A stretch of DNA of 64,000 nucleotides, from assembly GCA_028386065.3 (NCBI GenBank), contig JAKUCV010007736.1, positions 104,885 to 168,884 of the forward strand. Direction: 5' to 3'. The notes under the pieces are model-generated. The model saw nothing but the letters and a program-made list of their open reading frames with translations. It had not been told where the DNA came from and made no database searches. This DNA is from Turnera subulata. Lineage: Eukaryota; Streptophyta; Magnoliopsida; Malpighiales; Passifloraceae. The position numbers were made by a program, and so were the translations under genes. Below, piece after piece: positions 12,266-24,500 of this stretch (within the stretch, counting starts at the first letter, position 1; each line of letters begins with the position of its first letter).

Positions 12266-12607
12266 TTTTTTAGAGGAAGAGAAAGAGAGTAACGAGTGAA
12301 TTGTGTCTGTCGGTGTTGTTTCCAGTGTCGGCAAAGCTTTTGATTATTTTTCTTAATTGAAATTTTGAAATAAAAATGAGTGGGGTAAAGACTAAAAATT
12401 TGAGCTGGTAACCTGGTATGTAAATTAAACGGGTTCACGGGTCAACCCGCGGGTTGACCCATGACCTGAACTGTTTTTTTCGTGTCGGGTCGTGTCGACC
12501 CATTTAATTAAACGTGTCGGAAACCTCTGACCTATACCTGCTAATTTCGTGTCGGGTTCGTGTCGGGTTGTCGTGTCAGTACCCGTTTTGCCAGGTCTAC
12601 TACAAGT

Positions 12608-13296
12608 GTCTCATAACGTTCAAATTGATTCAGCCAAGTCCAACATGAGCAAGATTCAACCTTAGACTCTATAAAAGTTGCTGGAACGTTACTGGATTCC
12701 TCGTGCCAAAATGTGATAGCGTCCACAGGGGATTTGAACGTTGAAGATTTGGTGTTTTTCACGCCAGAACCTGAAGCAGTTAATAGTTATACATAGTCGT
12801 TATCCTTGGAGGCTTCTTTCCCCTTGCCTCTGTAAAAGGAAACAAATTTGAAGAGTTGAAGTAGATGTCAATGGAGAAAGAAGTGAGAAATTAACAGCAA
12901 CTCTCCTCTTAAGCTTGAGAGTGTCAAAGATCCTTGTGCTTTACTTGTAAACTTCTTGAGTGAGTCACTCTTAAAGATATATTAAGAAAATATTAAATCT
13001 TAGGCAAGCTTAGGAGTCTTTGAGCTGATTAGTGACAAGCAAAGTTAGGATTAGCTTTGAGAAAAGGTTTGCAAGTTGCACCTTGGAAAAACTTGTGAGA
13101 GATAGGATTTGTTGATTTGTCCCTAAAAGAAACTAACTGAGTCGGTTAGGATAGGAGATATCTTCCTGTAAAACTCAAGGGCACAGCTTGGATTAACTTT
13201 GTGGGTGTGACAGGTTAGAGCTTAGCCTGGGTAAAAGCTTGTACTATAGGTTATTAGTTGATCTTACAAAAATCAAGGTTAGTGAAGGTTTAGAAA
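12608..13296. other. Unassigned DNA between the hAT-type element and a SINE
   Basis: No coding region is supported. The text from about 12900 to 13250 has the feel of an untranslated or LTR-like sequence, but I found no matching partner copy or boundary in the window. Confidence 0.3.
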
Positions 13297-13308
13297 TCTT
13301 AACCAATG

Positions 13309-13440
13309 TAGGGTTGGACCAAGTGGTAAGCGACTTGGTTCCGCTTAAGTGAGGTCTCAAGTTTGAGTCTCGTATTCGCAGAAAATTCCTTTTAGGGGAC
13401 TCATTGAGTAGTGAATGTACTCCTATATGAGGAACCACTA
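13309..13440 (+). mobile_element. tRNA-derived SINE-like repeat
   Basis: A region resembling an RNA polymerase III promoter is present: an A-box-like TGGACCAAGTGG at about 13315 and a B-box-like AGTTTGAGTCT at about 13360. A weak body and a short CTATAAATT tail follow. It does not fold as an intact tRNA. This arrangement fits plant tRNA-related SINEs. I could not find a clear target duplication, so the ends are approximate. Confidence 0.5.
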
Positions 13441-13479
13441 TAAATTTAGTCTGCCAATCTCTCCTCCGGCAAAAAATCT

Positions 13480-16400
13480 CTTTTACCTTGCTGGTCCATT
13501 TGTAATTTGTTTTTCTTTTAAGAAAAAAAGTTTATCTCTTTGGGTTACCAATTTTTTCTTGGTTGCATTAAATTAAAATGAGTGACCCACCCATTTTAAG
13601 AGAAGAAACGAATAATCTAAAATTGTTCCTAATTTAAGTATCATTGTTTGTTAAAATCTCTGCAAGAAACTCTCCCTACTTGATGATTTGACCTTTATAT
13701 TTTCATCCTATTTACATACAGAGAGATAAAGCTAACAATTGGGGATTGGGAACCCGTGCTATAGAACAATTAGTATTACATTACCTAAATAGAGAATATT
13801 ACGTGATGAAATTTAATCAACCAAACAAATGGTTAGGGTAAGAAATAGAGGTTTGACCATGTTAAAAATGAGAAACTAACCCATAAGCATAAGAACGAGA
13901 GGTAATAAAATAGAGAGAAACTAATAAAAATAATAGCAATGTTGGAGTATGCAGCTCTTGAATATATAATATCTTAGTTTACGACAATATTATGGTGGGT
14001 CTTGTGTATGTTGATTTATTTGGCAGCATTTTATGTTGCGTAGGCATCTAGGAATGACATTTGGAAGAAATTAATTGTGGACATGCGGATATTATGATGC
14101 CGACTGTTCAATTACGCATTTGCACTCTTATCTTCTTGAAAAATTTTCACGACTAAGTCCCTAAATAAAATTGGTGGGGATATAACTGTTTGATTTAACT
14201 TTGATTAGCTTTTTGCCTTCTCAAAACTACATTTGTTGCTATTTCTTACAACTCATAAATTTTTCACGGATCGCATGTAGAAAATAGCTATTAACACAAG
14301 TAAGTAATCAAATTTGATGTATAGAAATCAAAGCTAGAGAGTAGCCAATTTGTTGTAACCATCCTTTACATGAAGCTCACCTACAAACACCGGAACATGC
14401 ATTATAATCAATTGTGCAACGATCCGTAAGTAAAGATTTCATTCATTGGAAAAATACTTGAATAAAGGGACAACAAAATCATGGTAACTTACGATTCACC
14501 TTGATTTGTCACTTCCTAATTGCTGGAAACTTGAGACTAATTGCCGACTTAGACGACTTGAGGGAAGATTTCATTTTCAGGAAACACTTTAGATCAGAAG
14601 AAGATTGTAGCATTGTCTCTATGAAGTGTGAATTGTTGGAAATAAAGACAAGATGAGGAAATCCATGGCCATGGTGGCCAAGCATTTCTAGCTTTGTCCA
14701 CATCAAGCTGTGTAGAGGATGAGCAACACAGGCATGTGGTCTTGCACCCCCATACCTCTCACACCTTGTCCCAAATGACACAGAAGACATTTATATGTAG
14801 TAACATTTATGCATGCACAGATGCCAAAAACCCTTGAAAATGACCTAAATCCATAACCCAACAAGAGCCAATGTATATACTGCCACATTATTGTGATTGC
14901 TACCACTCCCTCCAAGTCCAAGAAACCAATACAAAGATGAGAAAGCAAAAGCGTCCAAAAAGCAATTGCAAATTGGCACCCCAAGGTGATTGCCCCTAGC
15001 TAGGCATGGCACGTGATGGACCATGGGCTCCAGCACTTGCTCTTCTTCCCCTGTCCATGATGTAATTAGTAACCATAACCTTCTGATAACATCATTTTCG
15101 AGGCCAAAAACTAGATGATTAGAATCTAAATCTTGCCTGCTGGGCCGACTGGGTGTGGCCCTCCATCTACGGACGTTGGGGATGGGCCATGGCCACCTCT
15201 TCTGGCTAAGGAGGAGGGTGGCCACAAGATACCCCCACCTAACCATTCCTTTGAGTATGGTCGTGGATTCGGATTACAGGCAGCCCCTCTTTGTCAATTA
15301 TGTTGTCTCCTCTGACAAACCAAGCTGTTGATTGAGGCATGATTCGTGAACAAGAAATTTGCTGTCAAATGTGTCAATGTTTAGCAAGTCAACAAGTTAG
15401 CAAGCCTTTCCGGATACAAACAGCCCTACTAATATCAGTAATTATGTAATCCTTAAACAAGTTAATTTAGAAGTCAATTCTGTTTTAAAACCTCAGTACA
15501 ATGGTTCTGATTGGAGGTAAAAAGGCATTTAATGATATCATAGATATGTTCATATCCGAATTAGAAGATTTGGGACCTTATTAATTAAGGGGGAATAATT
15601 AAGTGCCGGACCAGCGGAACTAACCCGTTATGTGAGAAATTGAGAATCTAGGAATAAATTTATATTCTTACATACCCCCAATAATTAAGTGACTAAAAGT
15701 TTAAGCTTAAACAACTTTGTGTCTTGAATAACTAATTGTTTGGTTTAGCATAAAAAAAAACTAATTGTTTGGTGACTAACCTCATCTGTGGTACGTAGGT
15801 TCTATACCTATAACCTCACCATCAATCTGCTAGTAGTATCCTAAACCATATAAATGCCCAAAGTTTAGCTAAAGGATCTCAAATGTTACTCCAATGTGTA
15901 TAATCTTGTACGGAAGCCTCAAGGGTCCATGCATCTCATAAAAAACATGCTACACCATAAATAGGTTTTGGATTCTTTTACTTTATCAACAAGGTTAACT
16001 TACTCCCACTCACATTCAAGTCTTTTCAAATGATTTCTCCCCTAGCTAGTCATTTTAATTTCCTATTGTGTCATCTAGCTTACGTCCCCATCTTAAGCCT
16101 TAATTGGCTGATTAATCATGTTTTAGTGTACGCTCGTTTTGTGAACATGGAGGGTCCATCAAGTAGATTGTCCACAGTGCATTTCACGTGATTTTTTTGT
16201 ACCTAATACTGTTAATCAGCTTATCCGAAAATGATCGTAACCTCCATCAGTGTCCGGTCTTCCCCCTTCATTAGTTAATGCTCGGTTTTCAATCCTTTTT
16301 ACGCAAATTAACATTAATTAGGATAAGGATGTTATAATATACATCACCGTTTGTCATGATATATAAATTTTAACGTGATCATCATATTGATGATTATGTA

Positions 16401-16890
16401 ACTTTGTAGTGTGTCAATATAGTTTAATTATAGAGAGCTTGTTAAATGAATTTAATTAACACTCTACAATTCCCACTTTTCCCTCAGATTTGGAGGCAAT
16501 ATATTCATTGTGAAAGAATTGTGAATTATAGGGTAATGATGATGAAGGTCCTAACCGTTTTTACTTTTTAGGCGTCAAGAGGACCCAGAAATCTAGCATG
16601 TTTTGAAGCTGTTCCCTTATCCCTGAAGGGAAATAAACCTAATTCACCACTAATTTGATTTGTTTCCCCTCTATTATAAGCTTTCAAACAAAAGAATAAC
16701 CCAAGCAAAATAGGACAAATGCAATTATTGCGTCCACTAGTATCGCTTGGATGAAATGCCACCTTAATATACAAAAAGCGAAACATGAAATATTTATTTT
16801 ATTTACCAAGAACCTGAAGCAGCCAACTAGAGAGAGCTGTTTCTGCCGGAAATTCTTAATTAACTATATTATGCCTTTTTAGAAGATGCA
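13480..16890. other. Intergenic AT-rich DNA, no gene supported
   Basis: Nothing here reaches the standard of a gene. A locally GC-rich patch at about 15130-15300 holds overlapping ORFs on both strands (60 and 133 codons), but neither shows a domain or splice context I recognise. The remainder is AT-rich, without clear repeats. Confidence 0.4.
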
Positions 16891-16898
16891 CATACAGT

Positions 16899-17431
16899 TA
16901 GACCTGGCAATTCGTGTTGACGGGTCGGGTTCGTGTCGAGTTGAACAGGCAGACAGGTTTCAATTTCTCAACTCATACCTGATCTGTTTAATAATCGTGT
17001 CGTGTCGGGTTCGGGTTGACCCGCGGGTTACCTGTTAACTCTAGGAAGTCTACAAATTTGTTTGGAGTTTGTCTTTTTGCATATTTTTCAAGCAAATAGG
17101 TATTTTTTATATATTAAATATAATTATAAATTGTAGAATCATGGTATACTTTTACTTTAAATCATATATAACAATAGTTTTGGATAATTTTAATAATTTT
17201 AGCCTTAAATAGTAAGTAGTTATGTATTAAATTAGTAAAATATATAGACCCTAAATATAATCGGGTCGTAAATAGGTTTCCCCTCCAACCCAGGACCCGA
17301 CCTGCTAATTTTTTTGTCGTGTCGGGTCAACCCATTTAATTAAACGGGTTGAAAAATTCTGATCTATACATGCTAATTTCGTGTCGGGTTCGTGTGGTGT
17401 TGTCGTGTCGAAACCTGTTTTGCCAGGTCTA
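16899..17431. mobile_element. Short hAT-type MITE with perfect 8-bp target duplication
   Basis: The ends are the same 12-bp inverted repeats as the element at 10974-12599, TAGACCTGGCAA and TTGCCAGGTCTA. The flanks are an exact 8-bp direct repeat CATACAGT at 16891-16898 and 17432-17439. It is 533 bp with no ORF. Subterminal CGGGTCGTGTCG and GGGTTGACCCG motifs are shared with the long copy, so both belong to one family mobilised by a hAT transposase. Confidence 0.88.
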
Positions 17432-18040
17432 CATACAGTCCTTTATAAGGGGGTGGGGCATCATAATTATACACGACATTAGTGGTGGTGGGGTAATTTT
17501 TTTGCCAGCATATTATTGCACAGTTAATTAGGCTTCACTCCTTTGATCAATTATGTTGAAGGGTTGTTTCACCTAGAAAATTTTCGGGAGTTTGGTCTCT
17601 CTTTGCCTTAATAGGTGCTTGTTGATTTTTTTGGGCTGCCCATTCAATGTTCAGTTCCAATTCAGATCACGCAGGTAAATCTTCCAACCGGTGTTTTTTG
17701 GTACTCAAACTCGACAAAACAAATCACTTACTATTTGAAGCCATGTTAATAATAGGTATTCATTCATTAGCATGAGCTTAACATGTCATTAATTAACGGT
17801 GCATCCACAGGATACCTGTAGAGAGAAAGAAGAGAGAATGTATGGACCAAGAAAAACAGAGTGTAGAACATTTCTAGCTAGCATTCAAAAGGAGGCCTTT
17901 CTAAGTACAGACAGCAGCGAGACATCGACATTGACACATTTTAGTCTGCAATTTGTTCACGTAGAATTACTACAAAAATTTAGGTCTCAGTTGATTGCAA
18001 CACATGTCAAGTTTGTAGGCTTGTAGCGGGCTCCCACCTT

Positions 18041-18050
18041 CTATATAAAG
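18041..18050 (+). promoter_or_regulatory. TATA box of the GOLVEN-like peptide gene
   Basis: CTATATAAAG lies about 130 bp upstream of the ATG at 18170, a usual distance in plants allowing for a leader of about 100 nt. No other strong TATA motif lies nearer. Confidence 0.6.
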
Positions 18051-18169
18051 AGACCTACTTGAAATAGGCTAGACAAAAGAAACAATATCTTATTCATCCA
18101 AAAAGAAAGGAAAGAAAAACAAAGATTATTGGAGACAATAAATTAGGTGTGCCAAGGGTCTTAATTAAG

Positions 18170-18520
18170 ATGGCAGCTGCAAATATTTCGTGCAAGCATC
18201 TGATTCTTGTAGCTCTTTTCCTGCTTTGCTTTGTCACTGTTAGAGGTAAATATCTCACTACTCTCAAACATTCTTCTTCTCAGTTGCTGCCTCTTTTTTT
18301 TGAAGAATTTCTGATGCTTGATGGAGGGCATATTCATTAACTGTTTCTGTGGTGATCTCTTGCAGCAAGGACTTTACGGGAGGCCAATGGCGATGTGGTA
18401 GATAAGAGCCATAATGATTTGCTCCCATCAAAAGGAACTGATCATGAGATGCCGGATGTGGATGAATTAGCCGGGATGGACTACACACCCGCAAGAAAGA
18501 AGCCTCCAATCCATAACTAA
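18170..18520 (+). CDS. GOLVEN/RGF/CLEL secreted peptide precursor
   Basis: The gene has two exons, 18170-18245 and 18366-18520, joined at AGAG|GTAAAT and TTGCAG|CAAGG, giving 76 aa. Residues 1-25 form a signal peptide with the core LILVALFLLCFVTV. A polar variable region follows, and the last 13 residues are DYTPARKKPPIHN. The Asp-Tyr start, basic middle and PPIHN end are the hallmark of GOLVEN (root meristem growth factor, CLE-like) peptides, in which the tyrosine is sulfated by TPST and a proline hydroxylated before secretion and perception by RGI receptor kinases. Among Arabidopsis members it looks closest to GLV1/RGF6/CLEL6. An in-frame GTG 21 bp upstream is not a plausible start. The short size and intron make it easy to miss by ORF scanning. 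Confidence 0.88.
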
Positions 18521-19340
18521 AAATAAAGCTAGCTAGCTAGCAAAGCTTCTCCTTTTTTTGAGAATCTACAAACCTCTTCTTTTACGCAGAACTACTACAA
18601 GTGTAGTTTTTTTTTTTCTTATATTTTTGTATTGCATGGAGATCCATAGTTTGAGAGTGGAAAAGAGCAGGCAGGCATACTATACGGTAGTGTAACTTGC
18701 AGAGGTATAGCTATTGCACTATAGTAGGTCTTAGTTTTGCATAGAGTCTATTGTAAATTAGGTACGTTGATCAAGATTAATATATACATAGGAAACTCAC
18801 AGGAAAAAGCACATACAGATGTATTGGATTGTAAGACTTGGAGATGAGGAATACAAGAGAACACCTTTTTTAAGCTTTGCTTTTCTTGTCTCTACATGAA
18901 GAAGAATGGAAACTACCGGGAAATTACAGGGTAATTAGAGGCAATATGATTAAGTGAAATTAAGTTGACAGACACTTTATAGAAGCAATTGAAAATTTCA
19001 TGCCTTTCTGTTGTCTTGGTAAACAGAAGTGTTGGAAAATTCAAGCCCGGATCCGCAGAAACCAAAAAGTTCAAGAATCAGGTCTCCTTCCAAAACACTG
19101 ATACATTGACCCAGCGACATAAAAAAATCAATATTGTCCTTCGACAACAACTTTCTTGGTCTGCAACTTTGGGATAAAATCCAATTGGCGTAGTGAAATC
19201 TCTTGCCTAAAGGAAAAAAAAAAGAGAGGGCAAGGTGGAAACCGATCGAATATGGGGAATAAGTCCAATCAAAGTGATGAGGGACGTAACCATTAAGTCA
19301 AGTCAAACATTAAAATGTAGGGATTCCAAATAGTTCTACC
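18521..19340. other. 3' flank of the peptide gene
   Basis: This stretch holds the probable 3' UTR of the peptide gene and AT-rich intergenic DNA. I see no further gene or repeat boundary. Confidence 0.4.
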
Positions 19341-21201
19341 TTTTTTTTTTTTCCGGAAACACATATCCTTCCATTAACTTCCAATAAAATCATTACACAA
19401 TAAAATGCCAAGCTGCCTAGGTGGACAAGAGACCCAAGCAGGTGGACAATTTTGAGTTAGGGAGGTTTTAGCCACCCAGTCTGCTACCATATATGCATTT
19501 CGGGGAATGCACCTAATCTCAAAGAAAGTAAAGCTTGCACTCTTAGATTTGACATCAGCCACTAGGGTACTAATATACAAAGGAATTACTCCCCATTTAC
19601 TTAACGCTCACCACAGTTTTGATGAGTCAGTTTCAATGGATATTTTCCGATAACTCCTTGCTAGAGCAAGATCAACCGCCTCTCTCATTGCCATTGCCTC
19701 GGTAATTAAGGCCGACTAGCTTGTGGTCTTGATTGCAACACCATCAATAAGAATACCCTCATGATCATGACAAACAACCCCTATGCCAGCTTCCCCGGAT
19801 CCAAGTCGAAAAGCCCTGTCGCAATTCAACTTGAGTGTGTCCCGGTCAGGTCTAGTCCATTTATCCTGGACAACTACATTCGGCCTCGCTTGTTCCTCAT
19901 TTACTCTTGCAACAGCTACTTCCTCTCTAAAAGCTGCCTCACATCTCCTCACCGTTAACTCGGGTTTCGCCACTCCCAACTCAAAAAGACCCTCATTTCG
20001 CATCTTCCAAATGTTCTATAGAGTAATAGCCACTTGTTCTTTCAACTCTTTTCTGCTCTGTTTGGACAGATTTTTACCCAGCTCCAACCACCATTTTTTA
20101 ATCCCCGGGAAGCAATGTGCATCAAAACACATCCCCAGCACCGAGCCAAACCAAGTAGATTTGGCGTGACTGCAGAAAAACAAGAGGTGTTCAATTGACT
20201 CATCATCAACTCCACACAATTCGCAAACCGCCTCCTTTCCCACAATTCTCTTGGACAAATTGACTCCAGTAGGAAGAGCATTGGAAAGAACTTTCCACAT
20301 AAACACCTTGATCTTAGGCTGAATTCTAAGATTCCAGATTTCTTTCCAACCTGGGGAGGTAGAGGACGAGACTACTGAAACATTGTTTACCCGAGAATTT
20401 TGCATTGCGAACCAATATCCAGTCCTCACAGAATAATTCCCATCCTTGCTATAATGCCAGCATAATCGGTCCTCCGCACTTTGAGCCAGAGGGATTGTTC
20501 GAATGAGGTCGCTCTCTTCTTTTCAGAAGAGTTCATCCAATTTTCGGGTGTCCCATCTTCTACTCTCAATTGTTAAGTCCGATACTAATAATCCAGCCCT
20601 GCCTTCTAGTCTCGGAGATTCAATTTGAAAACGATCCCCTCTAGCTAGCCAACAATCATCCCATATCAATGCTTTTCTACCATTTCCTATTTGCCATCTC
20701 AATCCTTTCATAAGTATTTCTCTTCCATCTAATATACTACTCCATCCCCAAGAGACCGTATTGCCTTTCTTTGCTTTGAGAAAAGTAGTCTCATGAAAGT
20801 ACTTACCCCTTGGGATTCTGATCCACAGTGTTTCAGGTTTATTAAGCAGGCGCCATCCTTGACGAGCTAGCTGGGCTTTATTGAAAACCTCAAGGTTGCG
20901 AAAACTCATCCCTCCATCAGCCTTCGGTTTCGTCAGGGAATCCCAGCTTTTCCAATGAATTTTTTTCTTATCTTCTTCACCTCCACAAAAGAAACGAGCC
21001 ATCAAACCATGAATTTCTTTGCACAAAGAACCTGGAACCTTGAAAACCAACATGATATACACTGGTAAGGTAGAGATCACTAACTTTAAAAGTATTTCCT
21101 TGCCCGCTTGTGACAGAAGCTTATATTTCCAGCTGTGAAGTTTTGTCTGAATCCACTCCTTGACAAAGTTGAGAGTTTTTGCTTTGGATCTTCCCCACAC
21201 C
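19341..21201 (-). pseudogene. LINE retrotransposon 3' half (end of RT, zf-RVT, RNase H, poly-A)
   Basis: Read on the minus strand this is the C-terminal half of a plant L1-type LINE polyprotein. It starts at a continuation of the RT domain (TVWGRSKAKTLNFVKEW), then NLEVFNKAQLARQGWRL, then a zinc-binding zf-RVT segment near 20220 (CELCGVDDESIEHLLFFCSH), then an RNase H-like end (LKLNCDRAF, about 19850) down to 19374. The frame is broken by stops and shifts, so it is dead. The poly-T run at 19341-19352 is the poly-A tail of the minus-strand element. Its upstream half lies at 25947-26980; the Copia insertion at 21207-25941 separates the two. Confidence 0.85.
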
Positions 21202-21206
21202 GTAGG
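21202..21206. repeat. Target-site duplication GTAGG (left) of the nested Copia element
   Basis: GTAGG occurs at 21202-21206 and again at 25942-25946. Removing the DNA between, plus one duplicate, restores the LINE frame YLGIPTVWGRS across the join, which supports the exact insertion site. Confidence 0.85.
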
Positions 21207-21266
21207 TGTAGAGATAAACATCACTGAAAGGTTTAGCAGAGTTTGGTACAGTACTAATCTGATATG

Positions 21267-21548
21267 TGTCAAGTGACCATCTCAACCAAAAGCTTAAGTT
21301 GATGGATGAGGCCTCAAGATTGGTTTTGGATTTATTATTACTCTAACACCCTCCCTCAAGTGAAAGCCCATTGGGCTTGAAACTTGCACAGGCCCGTCCA
21401 TACCTTGTGCTTTTTAATTCAACAAGTAGGGAGGCGTGGGGATTCGAACACGCGACCGTTTGGTCATTATGGCTCCGCTACCATGTCAAGTGACCATCTC
21501 AACCAAAAGCTTAAGCTGATGGATGAGGCCTCAAGATTGGTTTTGGAT
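21267..21548 (-). mobile_element. TRIM (terminal-repeat retrotransposon in miniature)
   Basis: Two direct repeats, 21267-21348 (82 bp) and 21484-21548 (truncated), flank about 135 bp. Read on the minus strand the repeat starts TGTTAGAGTAAT and ends TCACTTGACA, giving TG...CA. Directly after the 5' copy comes TGGTAGCGGAGCC, a methionine-tRNA-type primer site, and before the 3' copy a polypurine tract GAGGGAGGG. There is no coding capacity. The right copy is cut where a sequence beginning TGTCACGG starts at 21549. Confidence 0.75.
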
Positions 21549-24500
21549 TGTCACGGATACAGGATGGCGCAGCGGAAAGACACCCAATGTCCGTGCGGCT
21601 CTAGGTTCGCAATCATACCTAGATCAGCCTAAGCAAACAAAATAATAAGAACACAGTATTTGGGAGAAATCTCCGTAGTATTATTGCTCAAAGGAATACA
21701 ACAACACTTTTAGCCCAACGCCTCCCCTCTCATGTTATATATAATAACACTTGAGTTGTGAAGGCCCTCTCCCCGAGGGACCCACCATATTCAGGTATTG
21801 TTACATCACATCCCTTAGCCCACACCTCTTGGGTTTAATCCTTTACCATGCCGCAGCACTAGGGATTCGAACTCGGGACGTGATGCTTTTTAACCCCTCA
21901 AGGAGAGCACCTTCACCTACTCATCATGAAACGCCCCGACCCATATTTACCGTACACAGTAAACACAGGCCGGAACTGTGACAACCCAGCCCAACAAGGC
22001 CTAGCATACAGTGTATATCACAATAACTCGGGCTCAACAGCCCATAATAAAAACATCGATAATATCTCAACACGGCCCAATGGCCCGACAATAACATATC
22101 AAAACTGGCCCAACGGCCCAACAATAATAAAAACATGCACAACGGAAGACTTTAAATAACTAACACTGTATGTGACACATGCAATCTATGGATCCAAGCC
22201 TGTCCAAGGGTACGCATCAGCTTGCCCGGTACGTTCCTGCACTACAGACAACTCATCCTACGGGATGAAACCCCGCAGGCAAGGGGTGAGTCCGAAACGC
22301 TCACCGACGAAAGATAAACAGTGATATATTCAACCATAACACTTTCGAAGTAATGCAACCATCATAACAATAAGCAAACCCTCACATCACAAGGAAACTA
22401 TCACAAACAGCATAACAGTGGAATACAACTCAAACAACACAACAGAGGGAACCAACACAAGCACACGACAGAGGAATCTACTAAATCATATCAAGCACAT
22501 CATAATCAATACTGAACCAAGACCCAAAGATTACTTATTAGTTTTTATTACAAATTTTATCTTCCGGGCCCCGTCACTGGACAAGCTAGGGTCGTACCTG
22601 GTTATTAACTAATTCTGGATGCCAGGCCCCACCACAATCCGGGATCAACATCCCCATATCTCAAATCCGGGATCAACATCCCAATATCTCAAATCCGGGA
22701 TCAACATCCCAACATCACAAATCCGGGGTCAACACCCCAATATCACAAATCCGGGGTCAACACCCCAACCAACAAACCCTCTGGCAAGGCACCACAGAAC
22801 TAGTCTCTAACCATCTAGTCGTACCACTACTTTCCAAGTGACAATTACATCATCTCATAATCAAATCCAATTCCGTTTCCAATACTCATTATTCTTTCCT
22901 CAATTATCCACATCGACCATAGACCAGTTCATCATTATTCTCTACACATTATCACAAAACAAATATCACAGTCTAACATCACCAATGATGACCACAACAG
23001 TCAAACAATCGGCAATCAACATCCTGCAATTCTATCGAACACAAAGCACACAACAACAATATCATAGCAGTCAATCAACCAACAACATCCATTTCAGCAG
23101 TTCCATCAGACAGCAAAAATACACAAACAACAGTAATACATACACAGCATTACGGGCACATATCAAGGTTTATCCATCCTCACCTGATATGTCTCTGAAA
23201 CTGCTATCCGGTCAACCTCGATACCCTATATGTATACACATAGCAACACAATCATTTATAATGCACTGACAAGAGGATTTTGCATGATGCCGGTTTTAGA
23301 AATCGTTATACGGCTTGCCTTATCCAATTTCTTTATTATGAAATTAACCTCTTTATTCATTATACCATTTATACTTAATTTCAAATTAAAACCGAAACCG
23401 AGTTTCTTATCGATATTCTAATTATTCTTAATTTTTAAATTTAAACCAAATCCAAACGTTCAAGCTGATATCCCGGCCCTTTAGCCCTTTTTCGATAAGG
23501 AAAAACTTAAACATAATAAATTACATATTTTTATTCACGTATATTTACACATAAATCGGTACTAGATTAAACATATATCTAGTGTGACCATATTTATACA
23601 TTTATAGTAGGTAACTCCTATTTAACCTTATGTTTATATTTATGCGATAAATCAAGTTGTAACTTCATTATTTAGCCAAACATAAATTTAGTAGGATACG
23701 TATATATAATCATTTATACACATGTGCTTATAATTCATAGGTATTCATATTTATATTTTTAGTTTACATTTGACATTTAAATCAAGTAAATAAGTATAAT
23801 TGGGCCTTTAATTATTAAGAGTCCAAATATAAATTAACTAAACCGGAATTTAAATACTATAGGTCTTTCTAATGGTCCAACACAAAATAAAATTATAAAT
23901 CGAATTACGAAATATAAATAGAATTAAGAATTAGTATTTGATTAATTAAATTAAATCTTTGTTTTAATTAAACAATTAGAGTCCGGGTTCGTTAACGTTA
24001 TTCGGGTTTCGTTATTAGAGTTCGGGGTCCGTTGGTAATGCATATATGTCACGGTATTATGGGCCTCCGCACGTTCGGCCCGTTTTCGAGTCCGTGTGCA
24101 AACCGAGCCCAAACCCGTGCCAAGGTATAATGTGAGTCCAAGAAATTACCCAAAGTCCGTTTCCGGGCTCGCCGGAAAAATCCCGAGGCTTCGCCGGAAT
24201 AGACCCGAGACTGCCGGAAACTCACCGGAAAATTCCCGGGACTCGTCGGAAAAATCCCGAGACGCCGGAATCACTGTTCACGCAGGCAGCACCTCTCGAT
24301 TACTGTTCACAGCAGCCTCATAACGCCTTTCCGCCACTGTTCACTGACCATCAACACATCCACAACAACGAAAACAACAAGAACATCATCATCCACCGCC
24401 TCTGTCCATCAATAATCCGTCAACAAGAAATAAAACAGTCCAATTAAAACAAATCGGAAAATTAAAAGGAAAAGAAGAGAAGCAAGCGTGAGACAGGGAG

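Larger units (their letters stand above)
10974..12599. mobile_element. Long hAT-type non-autonomous element, TAGACCTGGCAA ends
   Basis: The ends are 12-bp inverted repeats, TAGACCTGGCAA at the left and TTGCCAGGTCTA at the right. They are flanked by 8-bp direct repeats that differ at one base, CTAAAAGT (10966-10973) and CTACAAGT (12600-12607), the duplication size of the hAT superfamily. Subterminal DNA is rich in CGGGTCGTGTCG-type motifs, shared with the shorter relative at 16899-17431. The middle is unrelated filler with two tandem duplications. The 178-codon minus-strand ORF over this filler is low-complexity Lys/Ser/Pro sequence and I do not accept it as a gene. Confidence 0.8.

Noticed and set aside
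11798..12334. 178-codon minus ORF
   Set aside because: It is low-complexity Ser/Lys/Pro sequence from the 56-bp minisatellite inside a hAT-type element.
14845..15246. 133-codon minus ORF in intergenic DNA
   Set aside because: No recognisable domain, no conserved start context, and overlapping ORFs in other frames.
21439..21470. GATTCGAAC word like a tRNA T-arm
   Set aside because: No cloverleaf can be drawn; the word belongs to the TRIM internal region.
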